Origin: Brachionus plicatilis
Lineage: Eukaryota > Rotifera > Eurotatoria > Ploima > Brachionidae
Assembly (NCBI GenBank): GCA_010279815.1
Contig: QEOQ01000640.1
Coordinates: 2,051,944 to 2,115,943, forward strand
Reading direction: 5' to 3'
Length of the DNA: 64,000 nt
Every line of letters begins with the position of its first letter. The stretch's first letter is position 1. Below, piece by piece: positions 50,701-59,013 of this stretch. Below the pieces are notes generated by a model that made no database searches, was not told the origin of the DNA, and saw only the letters and a list, made by a program, of their open reading frames with translations. The translations under genes were made by a program, and so were the position numbers.

Positions 50701-53700
50701 AAAAATTGATTGACGAGATGATAAAAAATGCCGAGAACTTGACAGGTGAGGCTAAGGAAAATTTTCTTAAAGATCTAATGGTCAATCTGGTCAATGAACT
50801 GCCTCCAAACGTTGCCAAAAAGGTTCTCAGTGATATCATGAAGTCTACAGATGGCATTAACACAGAACTAAAACAGCAAATGATCAAGAACTTGATTCAT
50901 GATTTGAACGATCTGCCGGAAGATCTAAAAGAGCAGGCTTTAATGGAACTTATGAAGAACATGGACAATTTGTCCTCTGAGGCAAAAAACAATCTCCTGC
51001 AGGACATTTTGACCAAAGTTGAAGAGACCGGTGGAATTAAGTATTCTTCACAGGAATTGAGAAATCAAGTTTTGAAAGAAATGCTCAAAAATTCGCAAAA
51101 TCTGGACGAAGAAACTAGGAATAAAATTTTGCACCAGGTTTTGGACAAAATTACGGCCGAAGACGGTGGTGACGTACCACCCACTGTTTTGGAAGAGCTT
51201 GTCAAACAAATGTACAATTTGCCAGACTCAATAAAATCTAAAGTATTGAGTGAAGTGACCAAAAATTTGGAGCAAGGAAATTTGGACAGTCATGTTTTGT
51301 CCGAGTTGCTCAAACATTCGGACGACTTGGCGCCGGAGATTTTGGCGGCCATTATCAAAAACACAGACAAAATGGAGAGTAGCACTCTGAAAGAATTGGT
51401 CAAGCATTTGGACAAAATTCCAGATGAATTTAAGCAAGAAATAATCGGAAAAATGGTCAACAATTTGGATGAGATGGACTCGGGAGTCAAACAAGAACTG
51501 CTAAAAGAATTGATGGCAAATCCAAATTTAATACAAGATGAAAAATTGAGAGAAAAAGTGTTGAAAGACATTTTAAGCAATCTAAAAACAGATGATGTCA
51601 TTAAAGAGACAGAGAACATGACTGCCGAGGAAAAAAACAAGTACTTACAAGACTTGTTAAAGCATTCTGACAATTTGAGCGAGGAGACTAGGCAGCAAAT
51701 AATTGGACTTTTGATAAAAAATGCCGAAAATTTAGACCAAGAGACCAAAAATAATTTTCTCAAAGATCTCATCGAGAACATTAAGGGTAAGTTTGTATTT
51801 TAAAAAATAAAAAAGAGGGTCTAATTATAAATTATCTCTTATGCCTTGTATTAGAACCCTATGAATCTTTAAATTAATTCTTTATGAATTAATGCTGATT
51901 GCTTACCACAAGGTCGGAATTTCCATAAAAGATACCCAGTTAATAAAAAATTAAAGTTTTTTTGAAGAATTTATAGAGGTCATTAGAAATTCTGCACAAG
52001 TTCACAATTTGTTTAAATGAAATCTGAAGATCTTTTAAAAAAATCTTTTATTTAAAAAATTTTAAAGAAATTCTTTGTTTTTCTTCGAAATTAAAATTCT
52101 CAACAAATATAGTAAAGAGTAAAAAAATCGGGTCTTGTCACCTCTACGGACAATTGTCCCGGACAATTGATAAAATGTAAATTTGTGGACAGTTTTTTTT
52201 TTGTTTAAGATTTACATGTAAATATACGGACAATGAGAAAATTACCTGGACAATTTAATAAAGTGCTGGACAATTAAAGAAAAAATTAATTGAAAATTAT
52301 TAATTTTATTATGATTATACTAAATATGTTTTTGAGTTTTTATAGATTGCATAATTAGAGGCTAAATTAAGAGTTACAATTTTTTGATTTGCTATTCCTT
52401 AAATTGTATTTATTTTGAGAAATGTTATTTTCAGTTTCTTTATTCTGAGACGTTGTTGCAACAATATTTTCATCAACAATAACCTTCTTTGGACGACCTC
52501 GCTTCTTAGGAGTTAACTTATCTTTACTTGGTGGTTTTAAAACTTCGTCAACGGCAGGATGATTTGGAATACTAATAGTTGAAGCTTTCACTAAAGATCA
52601 TTGGGTAACATCGCCAAGCATTCAAATCTGGAATATCTGGTTGTTCAAAAAATTTTAAATCTTTTTTACATATCTCACAAAAAATTGAAGAAGGAATTAA
52701 TTTTTTTTGTTTAAGTCAGTTTATTATCAGTAAATTATCGTCGAGTTCCATTACTTCACAAAGTCTAAATTTTTCAATCTCATTCGGCTTATTCATTTTT
52801 GCTAAGAGTTAAAATAAAATCACAAAATAAGAGAAACAAAATAAAAACAAAAAAAGTCAAACAATACAAGATTTATTAAAACTAAATCTTGTTGCTTTTT
52901 TCATCGCAATTTTTTAAATCAAATAAAAAAATTAATTGACATAAAAACTTGTTTTTTTTATGGACAATTAATTAAATTAGTGGACAATTATTTTTTTACC
53001 TGGACAATTAATTTTTTTAGTGTCCGCCAATTTACATTTTATCAATTGTCCATGGTGGTGACAAGACCCAAAAAATCTTATTTACTTTAAGAAAATTTAT
53101 AAAAAATTATTTACTTTAAAATTATTTACTAAAATAGTAAAAAAGCATTTTCAGGCTATTTCTAAAATTTTAGAAATAGCCTTCTAACGAATTTTTAAAG
53201 AACCTTTAAGATTTCTTCAAAATATTGAAGACTGTATAACTAGATAAAATGGCGTTTTAATCTTCAATAAATGTTTAAAATTCTTATTCTATTTAATAAT
53301 ATGGATTAACACCAAAATTTCAGGTTTAGCTCAATTTTCTTTATAAAAAATATATTTAAAAAAATGCAAAAATGCTCAGCTTTTAAGCATAAAAATTATA
53401 CCAAAATTTGTAAATAAGAAATTTCAATTTGATTTTTTAATTCATTTTAAAAATTTAAACGCCTCGCAAAAATTCATTTATTTTAGTAAAATAAATTTAC
53501 TGAAAATTTACTAAGCTTCTTCATCTTAATTATCATCGTATTCGCAAAATAATTCTTGTTTTTGTTCATTTAATTTAATATTTTTATTTCAATAAATTTT
53601 TATTCAAACTCAATAAAAATGATTAGAGAGAGTTGTGAATTTATCATGGAATAGAAAATTAAACACAAATAAAATTTGTAAGGAAAGTCAAAAAAAAATA

Positions 53701-56444
53701 AGAATAAATAAAAAGAATAAATCGCCAAATAAAATATTAAGCATCTTTTTAAATAAAGATTTTGGAATCAAAAATTAAAATGCAGGTACTTTTTTTTGTA
53801 ATATGGATATTTATTAATATTTTTGGATAATATCTATTCTTTTGCACTGAATTTAATCAAATTGAAAAAAAAAATTTAATCTGTTGGTCCCATTAGTAAT
53901 ATCTTTCCATCTTTCACGTAAATTTTGGAAATTTTTATTTGATAAATTTAAAAAAAAACAAAATAATTTAATTGAAAAAAAAATGCCTAAATTCTTCAAT
54001 TTTTTTGAAATTTTTGCTTTACACCAATTTACGTAGAATATTAAAAAATTTATCTTATTTTTACGAACAATCTGATAAATTTATGATTTTTTGCTTTTCA
54101 CGAAAATTAATGTAAAATTAAAAAAGTCGAACATCACTATCTATTCTTGTGGAAATAATGCGCTTAAATTACTTACCAAGGCAACTACTAATACTAATAG
54201 GACGATGGTTAGAAGGATGTTGAATTGAAGAAGTCTCCAAAATATGCGCAAATTCTGCAATTTTGTACCTTATTTAAAAGCATCAGAAATAAAATGCAAT
54301 TAATTTGCATTTGGAAAGCAAGTTTTTGACATTTGGAACAAAAATTATAAAATTTTTTTATTTTAATATTGAAAGTTTTGTATGAAATTTCACAATGCCA
54401 CTTCCTATTTTCAAAACTTTTGAACAAGTTTTGATAGAATTAATTATTTTTTTTTTCAAACAAAAATATTTATTTTGAAACAAAAATAAAAAAATTTTTC
54501 CCTCTTTACTTTTATTAAAATAAAAAAATTAAAATTAAAATTTTCAAGAATTGCCACCTGACTTGGCAAACAAAGTCTTGGGCGATTTGATGAAGAATAC
54601 AAACTTGCTCGATGCTGACTTGAAGCAAAAAATGATAGAGAACTTGTTAAATAACTTGGACGATTTGCCAGATGAACTCAAACAAAAAGCTTTGAACGAA
54701 ATTGCAAAGAATTTGGACAATTTATCCGCTGAAAAAAAGGAGGAAATATTCAAAACAATTTTGAACAACTTGGATTCACTGCCGGACGAGTTAAAACAAG
54801 AAACATTCAAGACTTTGATTGACAACATGAACAATTTAAGCTCGGATCAAAAAAACACATTGCTGCAGAACATTTTGGACAAAGTAGAGGATGACAGTCC
54901 GGACAATGAATTCAAAAAAAATCTCAAAAATGAGGTACTCAAAGAAATTGTCAAAAATTCACAAAATCTAGACGAAGAACAAAGAACAAAAATTCTCAAA
55001 GACGTGATGCAAAAGTTGAAGCCCGGCGAAACAGTGCCTGATTCTATCATGAACGAGCTAGTGAAACAAATTGATGATTTACCTGATGAAATAAAATCAC
55101 ATGTTTTAAATGAATTGAAAAATTCAATCGAAAATGGAAATATAAGTGGAGCAGTTTTGGACCAAATGATGAAAAATCCCAAAAATTTGCCAAAGGATTT
55201 GCTGCAAAAGGTAGTGGACAATATAAAAAATCTTGCACCTGACGCTTTGCAGAAATTTGTTGAAAATTTGGACTCTTTACCCGAGGATCTTAAAAACAAA
55301 GCTGTCCAAGACATGCTCAACAATATGGACAACATAGATCCTAATGTCAAAAAAGATCTTTTAAAGGAACTGGTCTCAAAGCCCGGTCTGATTAAGGACA
55401 AAAAAATGATGGAAAAGGCCATCATGGACTTGGTCGACAATTTAGAGTACATGCCGGAGAATGTTAAAAAAGACATGCTCAAGGACTTGGCTAAAAATAT
55501 CAACAATCTGAGCGGAAATGTGAAGGAAAAAATTATAAAAGAAGTTTTTAAGAATTTAACCAATTCCAATGACGAAACAAGAGAGGAAATAATGAAACAG
55601 TTAATGAAGAAAATGGGCGCTGATGAACTAGAGAAATGGCTGGAAAACAGTGATTTGCCAGAAGAGTTTAAAGCAAAAATTCTTGCTGATATAGAAAAAA
55701 TTCGAAGTAATGACTAAAGATAAAATAGTTGATTTAATTTAAAAAAAAAAAAAAATTTAATTTTTTTAGATGAAGGTGAAGATTTGCTGAATAGTGATGA
55801 CGAAAAAGAGCTAGAGGGTTTGAGTGGTGAAGAACGAGCGGTCATGAAAAGACGTCTAATTGAGAAACGCAAACAGATAAAAAATGAGGAAAAATCTGAA
55901 AAAGAGGAAATAAAACGGGATTTAAACTGGCTACAAAAGAATAAAGATAATGTTTTGAAAAATTTGGTTCTTGATCCGGATAATTCTGAAATAAATTGTA
56001 TTTTTTTTTTTATTTTTTGAAGAAAATTTTTTCAATAAAAGGAAATAATTAAGTGAATGAAGAACAAATTGATTTTGTTCGAGCATTCCACAAATTATCC
56101 GAAGAGGAAAAGACAAAATTGTTGGAAAATATGAGCGAGGAAGAAAGGAAAGTTCTGACCAAGTTAACCGAGCAATATCATGAGTAATTTTTTGATTCAG
56201 ATTTTTAAATTTAATTAAAATTTTTTGTTCAAGTCTTCGGCAAAAAGAACTACAAGAAGCGTTGAGTGAGGCAAAGAATTTGGCTATTCAAAAGTTAAGA
56301 GAAAGGCTTGCACTTCAAAAACGCATGGAATACCTTAACTTTCTTAAACTCGAGTCTAAAATGTTCGACTTTGCGCAGCAGATATCTCGGGCTTTTGTTT
56401 TTTCTTATTTTGAAATGTTACAATGGCTTGAAATTTCGTTTTAA
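35794..56444 (+). CDS. KIAA2012-like protein with a giant helical-repeat region (19-exon model)
   Basis: Exons: 35794-35919, 35970-36052, 36106-36286, 36338-36910, 36960-37001, 38772-39189, 40629-40721, 40774-41163, 41222-41500, 41555-41950, 42004-42081, 44702-44770, 44827-45060, 45113-45277, 50299-51786, 54549-55706, 55770-55997, 56054-56183, 56234-56444. All 18 junctions are GT...AG and in frame, giving about 2113 aa. Residues 60-200 contain LPKTFTTKKGALILFSEDL and GYSARRYLRNLTKNW, which I recognise from memory as KIAA2012-like (function unknown). Residues 340-890 are Lys/Ser/Glu-rich and disordered. Residues 1020-1130 hold four D-x-x-T/N-G repeats. Residues about 1145-1920 are 19-residue helical repeats. 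The C-terminus is a Glu/Lys coiled coil ending ISRAFVFSYFEMLQWLE. The weakest joins are 42081 to 44702 and the choice of start, so two adjacent genes remain possible. No catalytic motif or membrane segment is visible. Confidence 0.65.
36106..37001 (+). other. Exons 3-5: conserved N-terminal block of the KIAA2012-like gene
   Basis: Three exons (36106-36286, 36338-36910, 36960-37001) encode the KGALILFSEDLATYKK start, the NELQQNVLIYG segment, the basic GYSARRYLRNLTKNWDQDLL block and the QIGDPNNSSISYTREG end. The introns of 51 and 49 nt are unusually easy to mistake for coding sequence because they stay open in frame. Phases here are 0, unlike the phase-1 run downstream. Confidence 0.65.
37002..38771 (+). 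other. Intron 5 of the KIAA2012-like gene, about 1.8 kb
   Basis: It is A/T-rich. I see no exon, no clear inverted-repeat element and no RNA gene. Confidence 0.5.
39190..40628 (+). other. Intron 6 of the KIAA2012-like gene, about 1.4 kb
   Basis: It contains decayed repeat pieces. One near 40060-40260 has CTCTGCAAAAACTCTGCAAT and a TTTTTGTACTACC end, related to the palindrome at 43080-43575. No coding exon was found. Confidence 0.45.
43080..43575. mobile_element. Palindromic GGCATTGTGAA-family MITE with 8-bp duplication
   Basis: It starts GGCATTGTGAATTTTGGTAC and ends TACCAAATTTCACAATGCC inverted. The exact 8-mer gtcatttg flanks it (43072-43079 and 43576-43583). Mirrored inner blocks include AAGCTTAAGTTCTGAAGGAC. 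Solo right ends occur at about 17697-17716 and 54360-54405. Confidence 0.88.
43764..43970. mobile_element. Partial GGTTTTGTGAAG-family MITE
   Basis: It has the GGTGCAACATTCAAAGTTGC block and a right end TTAACTTCACAAAACC like 22251-22613. The left terminus is degraded. Confidence 0.55.
44702..45277 (+). other. Exons 12-14: linker and first D-x-x-T-G repeat
   Basis: Three exons (44702-44770, 44827-45060, 45113-45277) encode INWAAGDFDPREFFMLWSYE, then a helical stretch APIVVDRTFADTLRKYAEFI, then KRKDLENVEIDDEMLMKLLE and FEVYIDPITGKESLRIK. That last motif recurs three times at the start of the next exon (FIDPKTGEKKLKLR and others), which ties this block to the repeat region 5 kb downstream. Reading past the last donor would give a stop after RSI, so an alternative short transcript is possible. 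Confidence 0.65.
46385..48290 (-). pseudogene. Degenerate non-LTR retrotransposon (LINE) fragment
   Basis: Reading the minus strand from 48290 down: YKDYKRVCKLVSSEIKRARL and AKKDPKILYKYLND (region between endonuclease and reverse transcriptase), FKELIKALERTNNELTQDPK, then ITPFFKKGDKSILSNSRLVS with LASITCKIIESII (RT block), and finally VDVILLDFTKAFDTVPHRRI with KLKAYGF (RT block with the first catalytic Asp). About 650 nt of unrelated sequence (46560-47270) is inserted between the last two blocks, which normally lie much closer. The YxDD block is absent. Frameshifts and stops make it dead. Confidence 0.85.
46583..46634. repeat. 26-bp tandem duplication
   Basis: Two identical 26-bp units begin ATATCCACATACATTATTCT. 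They lie inside the sequence inserted in the LINE remnant. Confidence 0.9.
48618..48650. repeat. Perfect 33-bp palindrome
   Basis: ATTCTTGAATTAGATT and its exact reverse complement are separated by a single G. It gives a 16-bp stem with essentially no loop. Confidence 0.9.
50299..51786 (+). other. Exon 15: first helical-repeat exon (496 codons)
   Basis: It begins in phase 1 after TACTTAAG and ends at a perfect GTAAGT donor. The first 90 codons hold three D-x-x-T/N/D-G repeats. The rest is a continuous array of 19-residue units of the form N-L-D-x-L-P/S-x-x-x-K-x-x-L-L-x-x-I/L-x-x, for example DLPEDLKEQALMELMKNMD followed by NLSSEAKNNLLQDIL. Units starting with LP and LS/LD alternate, giving 38-residue pairs consistent with helical hairpins. 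The composition is almost free of Cys, Trp and His. There is no signal or membrane segment. Confidence 0.8.
52130..53069 (-). mobile_element. GGGTCTTGTCACC element (Merlin-like) with exact 8-bp duplication
   Basis: It runs from GGGTCTTGTCACC to GGTGACAAGACCC, flanked by the exact 8-mer aaaaaatc (52122-52129 and 53070-53077). Arms carry about nine copies of GGACAATT, some as palindromes such as GGACAATTGTCC. The minus strand of the centre encodes remains of a zinc-ribbon protein and an AT-hook, described separately. GG termini, 8-9 bp duplications and an ISXO2-type zinc ribbon are features of Merlin transposons. At 940 bp it is a deletion derivative without a transposase core. Confidence 0.8.
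52367..52796 (-). pseudogene. ISXO2/Merlin-type zinc ribbon plus AT-hook remnant
   Basis: From an ATG near 52796 the minus strand reads MNKPNEIEKFRLCEVMELDD, then after one stop LKQKKLIPSSIFCEICKKDL and DIPDLNAWRCYPM, which resembles the N-terminal zinc ribbon of ISXO2-like transposases (CxxC, then W-R-C). A frameshift leads into a second frame to 52367 with the AT-hook KKRGRPKK and a Ser/Asn-rich end. The DDE domain is missing. The similarity is from memory of the family and needs a profile search. Confidence 0.5.
54549..55706 (+). other. Exon 16: second helical-repeat exon (386 codons)
   Basis: It enters in phase 1 and exits in phase 1. From its first residues (ELPPDLANKVLGDLMKN) it parallels exon 15 from ELPPNVAKKVLSDIMKS, then shares in order the blocks LKNEVLKEIVKNSQNLDEE, LVKQIDDLPDEIKSHVL and KKDLLKELVSKPGLI with counterparts in exon 15. 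It has one extra 38-residue pair early on. The array decays into a Glu/Lys helix at ADELEKWLENSDLPEEFKAK. Confidence 0.8.
55770..56444 (+). other. Exons 17-19: C-terminal coiled coil and terminal motif
   Basis: The exons 55770-55997, 56054-56183 and 56234-56444 encode a charged helical segment (LSGEERAVMKRRLIEKRKQI), another short helix pair (FHKLSEEEKTKLLENMSEEE), and a basic coil ending LKLESKMFDFAQQISRAFVF-SYFEMLQWLEISF before TAA. The introns are 56 and 50 nt. The hydrophobic aromatic end looks like a conserved docking motif. I have only a vague memory that KIAA2012 ends similarly. Confidence 0.65.
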
Positions 56445-56489
56445 ATTTCATTCTTTATCTTATTTTTAAATTGTAAATTTATTTAAATT

Positions 56490-56495
56490 AATAAA
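56490..56495 (+). promoter_or_regulatory. Poly(A) signal of the KIAA2012-like gene
   Basis: AATAAA lies 46 nt after the TAA stop and is followed by TGTG, a good downstream element. Confidence 0.6.
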
Positions 56496-56602
56496 ATGTG
56501 ATATTTAATCGATCACTAGAATTGATTAAATAATCTCCAAAATAAACCTATATAATTAATTATTTGGTACATTTAATTAATTCTTTGTTAACACATAATT
56601 TT

Positions 56603-57013
56603 GGCAAATTGAAGTTTAAGATCAAGATCAAAAGATCAAAATATAAATTGTAATATTTTTTTTTAATAATAGAGAAAAAATAAATTTTTTCCAAAGCAAT
56701 TACTTGGCATGTCATGTCAAGTTTATTTTCATATTTAAAATTTTAAAATGTTCCTTTATATTGAACTTTAATAGGTTTAAATATTTTAATTGATTTTAAT
56801 AAAAATTTACTTTTAAAGACAAAAAAATTAACTGTTTTTAAATTTTAAATTTATTTAAGTGGAAAAATAAAATTATTTCAGTTTGAATGAATGGATATAA
56901 AAATTATAAATTTGAATTTGTAAATTAACTTTACCTGAATTATTCAAATTATTGACTGTTTTTGTCAAATAATCGTTTTGATCTTAAAATTTGATCTGAA
57001 ACTTCAATTTGCC
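56603..57013. mobile_element. GGCAAATTGAAG-family element with 8-bp duplication
   Basis: It starts GGCAAATTGAAGTTTAAGAT and ends GAAACTTCAATTTGCC. The exact 8-mer ataatttt flanks it (56595-56602 and 57014-57021). It is closely related in inverse orientation to 31949-32465. Confidence 0.85.
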
Positions 57014-57288
57014 ATAATTTTTATTTATCATCTCTTTGCATTTTTTGTCTCTTAAAATAATTATTTATTAGATCTAAAATCATTTGTTGAATTCAAGGAA
57101 ATATTCACTAAAACATGGTGTTTTAATAGCGTGGCGATACTAAATAAAAGAATTTAGATTTCTTTCAAAACTTTATTGAAAATCAAAAACTAAACTAAAC
57201 TTAAAATAAAATCAAACAAATATATATAGAGATAGAGTAGGAGCAGAGGCCGGAGTAAGGGGCTGGGGTAGAGAGGGAGTTACAGTGT

Positions 57289-57840
57289 ATTTTAGTGTTA
57301 GTCAGCCGTCGGAAAACCATGAACGGTCGGAAAAAAGACTAATACATTATGAACAAAAAATTGAAAAATTACAAATTTTATTCTTTTATTTAGAAAGTTT
57401 TTTTTCTTGCCCTTTTATTTTATTTAATTATCAACTGATCAAAATCAATACTTAGTTGAAATGAGATTTTTTATTTTGAGGAAGACTTGATCCATGCATC
57501 TAATGATCAAAAATGAATAATGTTTTTATAGATGATGTATTAGACTTTTTTTTGGGCCGTTTTGTGGCCGGCGGTTCAATTAACAGCCAGTCATCAAACG
57601 TCCACTGTCGGTTATAATTTTAGCCGTGAGTCGGCCGATCTTTTTACGGTTCCTTAAAACTTGGCCGGCTACCGAACAGTCTGTCAAAAATTGGTCGTGA
57701 CTTAACCTGCAAGTATTAGGGCAGTGGTCGCCTAATTGACGGGCCGTTTAATGGCCGTTCGTGCGGCCGGTCCCGGTCGCGGCCATATTTTCTTTCTGGC
57801 CTGCCATATGTCCTTTAGACCGTTATCCAACACCAGTGAA
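57289..57840. repeat. GGCC-rich island, possible element
   Basis: Positions 57540-57800 contain about eight GGCCG/CGGCC motifs and many CpGs, in sharp contrast to the A/T-rich surroundings. The left GTGTTAGTCAGCCGTCGGAA and the reverse complement of the right end (GGTGTTGGATAACGGTCTAA) are weakly alike, suggesting inverted termini with a GGCC sub-terminal array. There is no frame. It may be an element of foreign composition or a regulatory CpG-rich segment. Confidence 0.45.
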
Positions 57841-58039
57841 TTTCTAAATTTCATTTTATTTAAATACAAAAAAATTCACAAGCCAGAAGAAATTTCTTAA
57901 ATAATAAGGTACAAAAATAACTTAAAAGAGACGATCACCTTTTTAGAAATTACAAATAGTTAAATGTTAAAATATTTACCTATTTATGCAGAGACTTTAT
58001 TAGTAAAAAGTCAACTTTTTAACATCATGCTAGAGCTAG

Positions 58040-58270
58040 ACAAGGTATCAAAATCTTGGAAAATAGCAAGTACATATAATCATGATACCAAAGAAATCTT
58101 CTTCGGTTCAAGACCCTAATAACTATCGTCCAATTAGTATAGCAATTTGCCTTGTAAATTTATTTGAACGTTTCGTCTTTCATAGAATATGTTATTTTCT
58201 TGAAAAAAATAGTCTCCTTATTCATGAGCAATCAGGATTTAGAAAATAAAGACGCACTGCAGATAATCTT
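58040..58270 (+). pseudogene. LINE reverse-transcriptase fragment
   Basis: The plus strand reads SWKIAS, then in another frame IMIPKKSSSVQDPNNYRPIS with IAICLVNLFERFVFHRI and LLIHEQSGFRK, a stop, and RRTADNLYFV. PNNYRPIS and the QSGFR-x-x-R-T block are hallmarks of non-LTR reverse transcriptases. It is short, with a frameshift and stop, so it is inactive. Confidence 0.85.
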
Positions 58271-59013
58271 TATTTTGTTATTCGAATATTACTTTAAAGG
58301 AAAGAAAAAAGCATTTTGTGTATATTGTAATGAAGATGTATTCCTTCATTTAAATAATTTTTTATTTTTTTTTAAAAGTTGAAGAATATTTCTTAATTTG
58401 TTTAAATAAATAATGCAGAAGGACATAGAACAAAGACTAATAAAATGTAGAACATGTTTTATATAGATTATTGTTACATTTATTTTAAAATGTTAATAAG
58501 AATAAGGTGGTCAAAGTGAAGAAAAGACTGTTATACATGAAGAATTAAGAGTTTTTCTGTCTAATATTATAGAAATTTTGATAAAAAACTGGGTCAGAAG
58601 GAATGGAGCCTTTATTATTGCGAGGAACGAGCTGGCCGCGACGAGCTATTTAACCACACAAGACCGTTAGTTTTGGACTGATTCGATCGAAAGCCAATAA
58701 ATCTATTGGCTTAGATTCGAATTGAAAAATAATTATGCAGTTTAACATATTAACATTTTGATCCAATAAATTATATAACGTCTCGTTACTCGGATAAGAT
58801 AGGGAAGCCGGGCTTTATATATGCGAGTAACAAGTCGTTATTTTTTTTAAGTAAATGTTAAGTTTTATCTGAATAATTTTAATTATTGTCTGTCAAAAAT
58901 TTTTATTAAGAAAATATATGAGAATTTTTTTTCTATGTGTATAGTGTATTGACGATTTACGTCCAGAATTTTTTTAATAACTATTCAGTATTCCTTTTTT
59001 ATTCACGTAGGTC

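Larger units (their letters stand above)
51787..54548 (+). other. Intron 15, about 2.8 kb, splitting the repeat array
   Basis: It contains the transposon at 52130-53069, TTACG-type repeat sequence at about 53930-54140, and a solo GGCATTGTGAA-family end at 54360-54405. Nothing else coding was seen. Confidence 0.55.

Noticed and set aside
50462..51781. Antisense frames opposite the helical-repeat exon 15
   Set aside because: They are mirror readings of a repetitive coding exon, rich in Ser/Phe/Cys, with no splice or start context. The plus strand has clear splice sites and a repeat pattern.
54544..55569. Antisense frames opposite exon 16, up to 240 codons
   Set aside because: Same reason: shadows of the plus-strand repeat.
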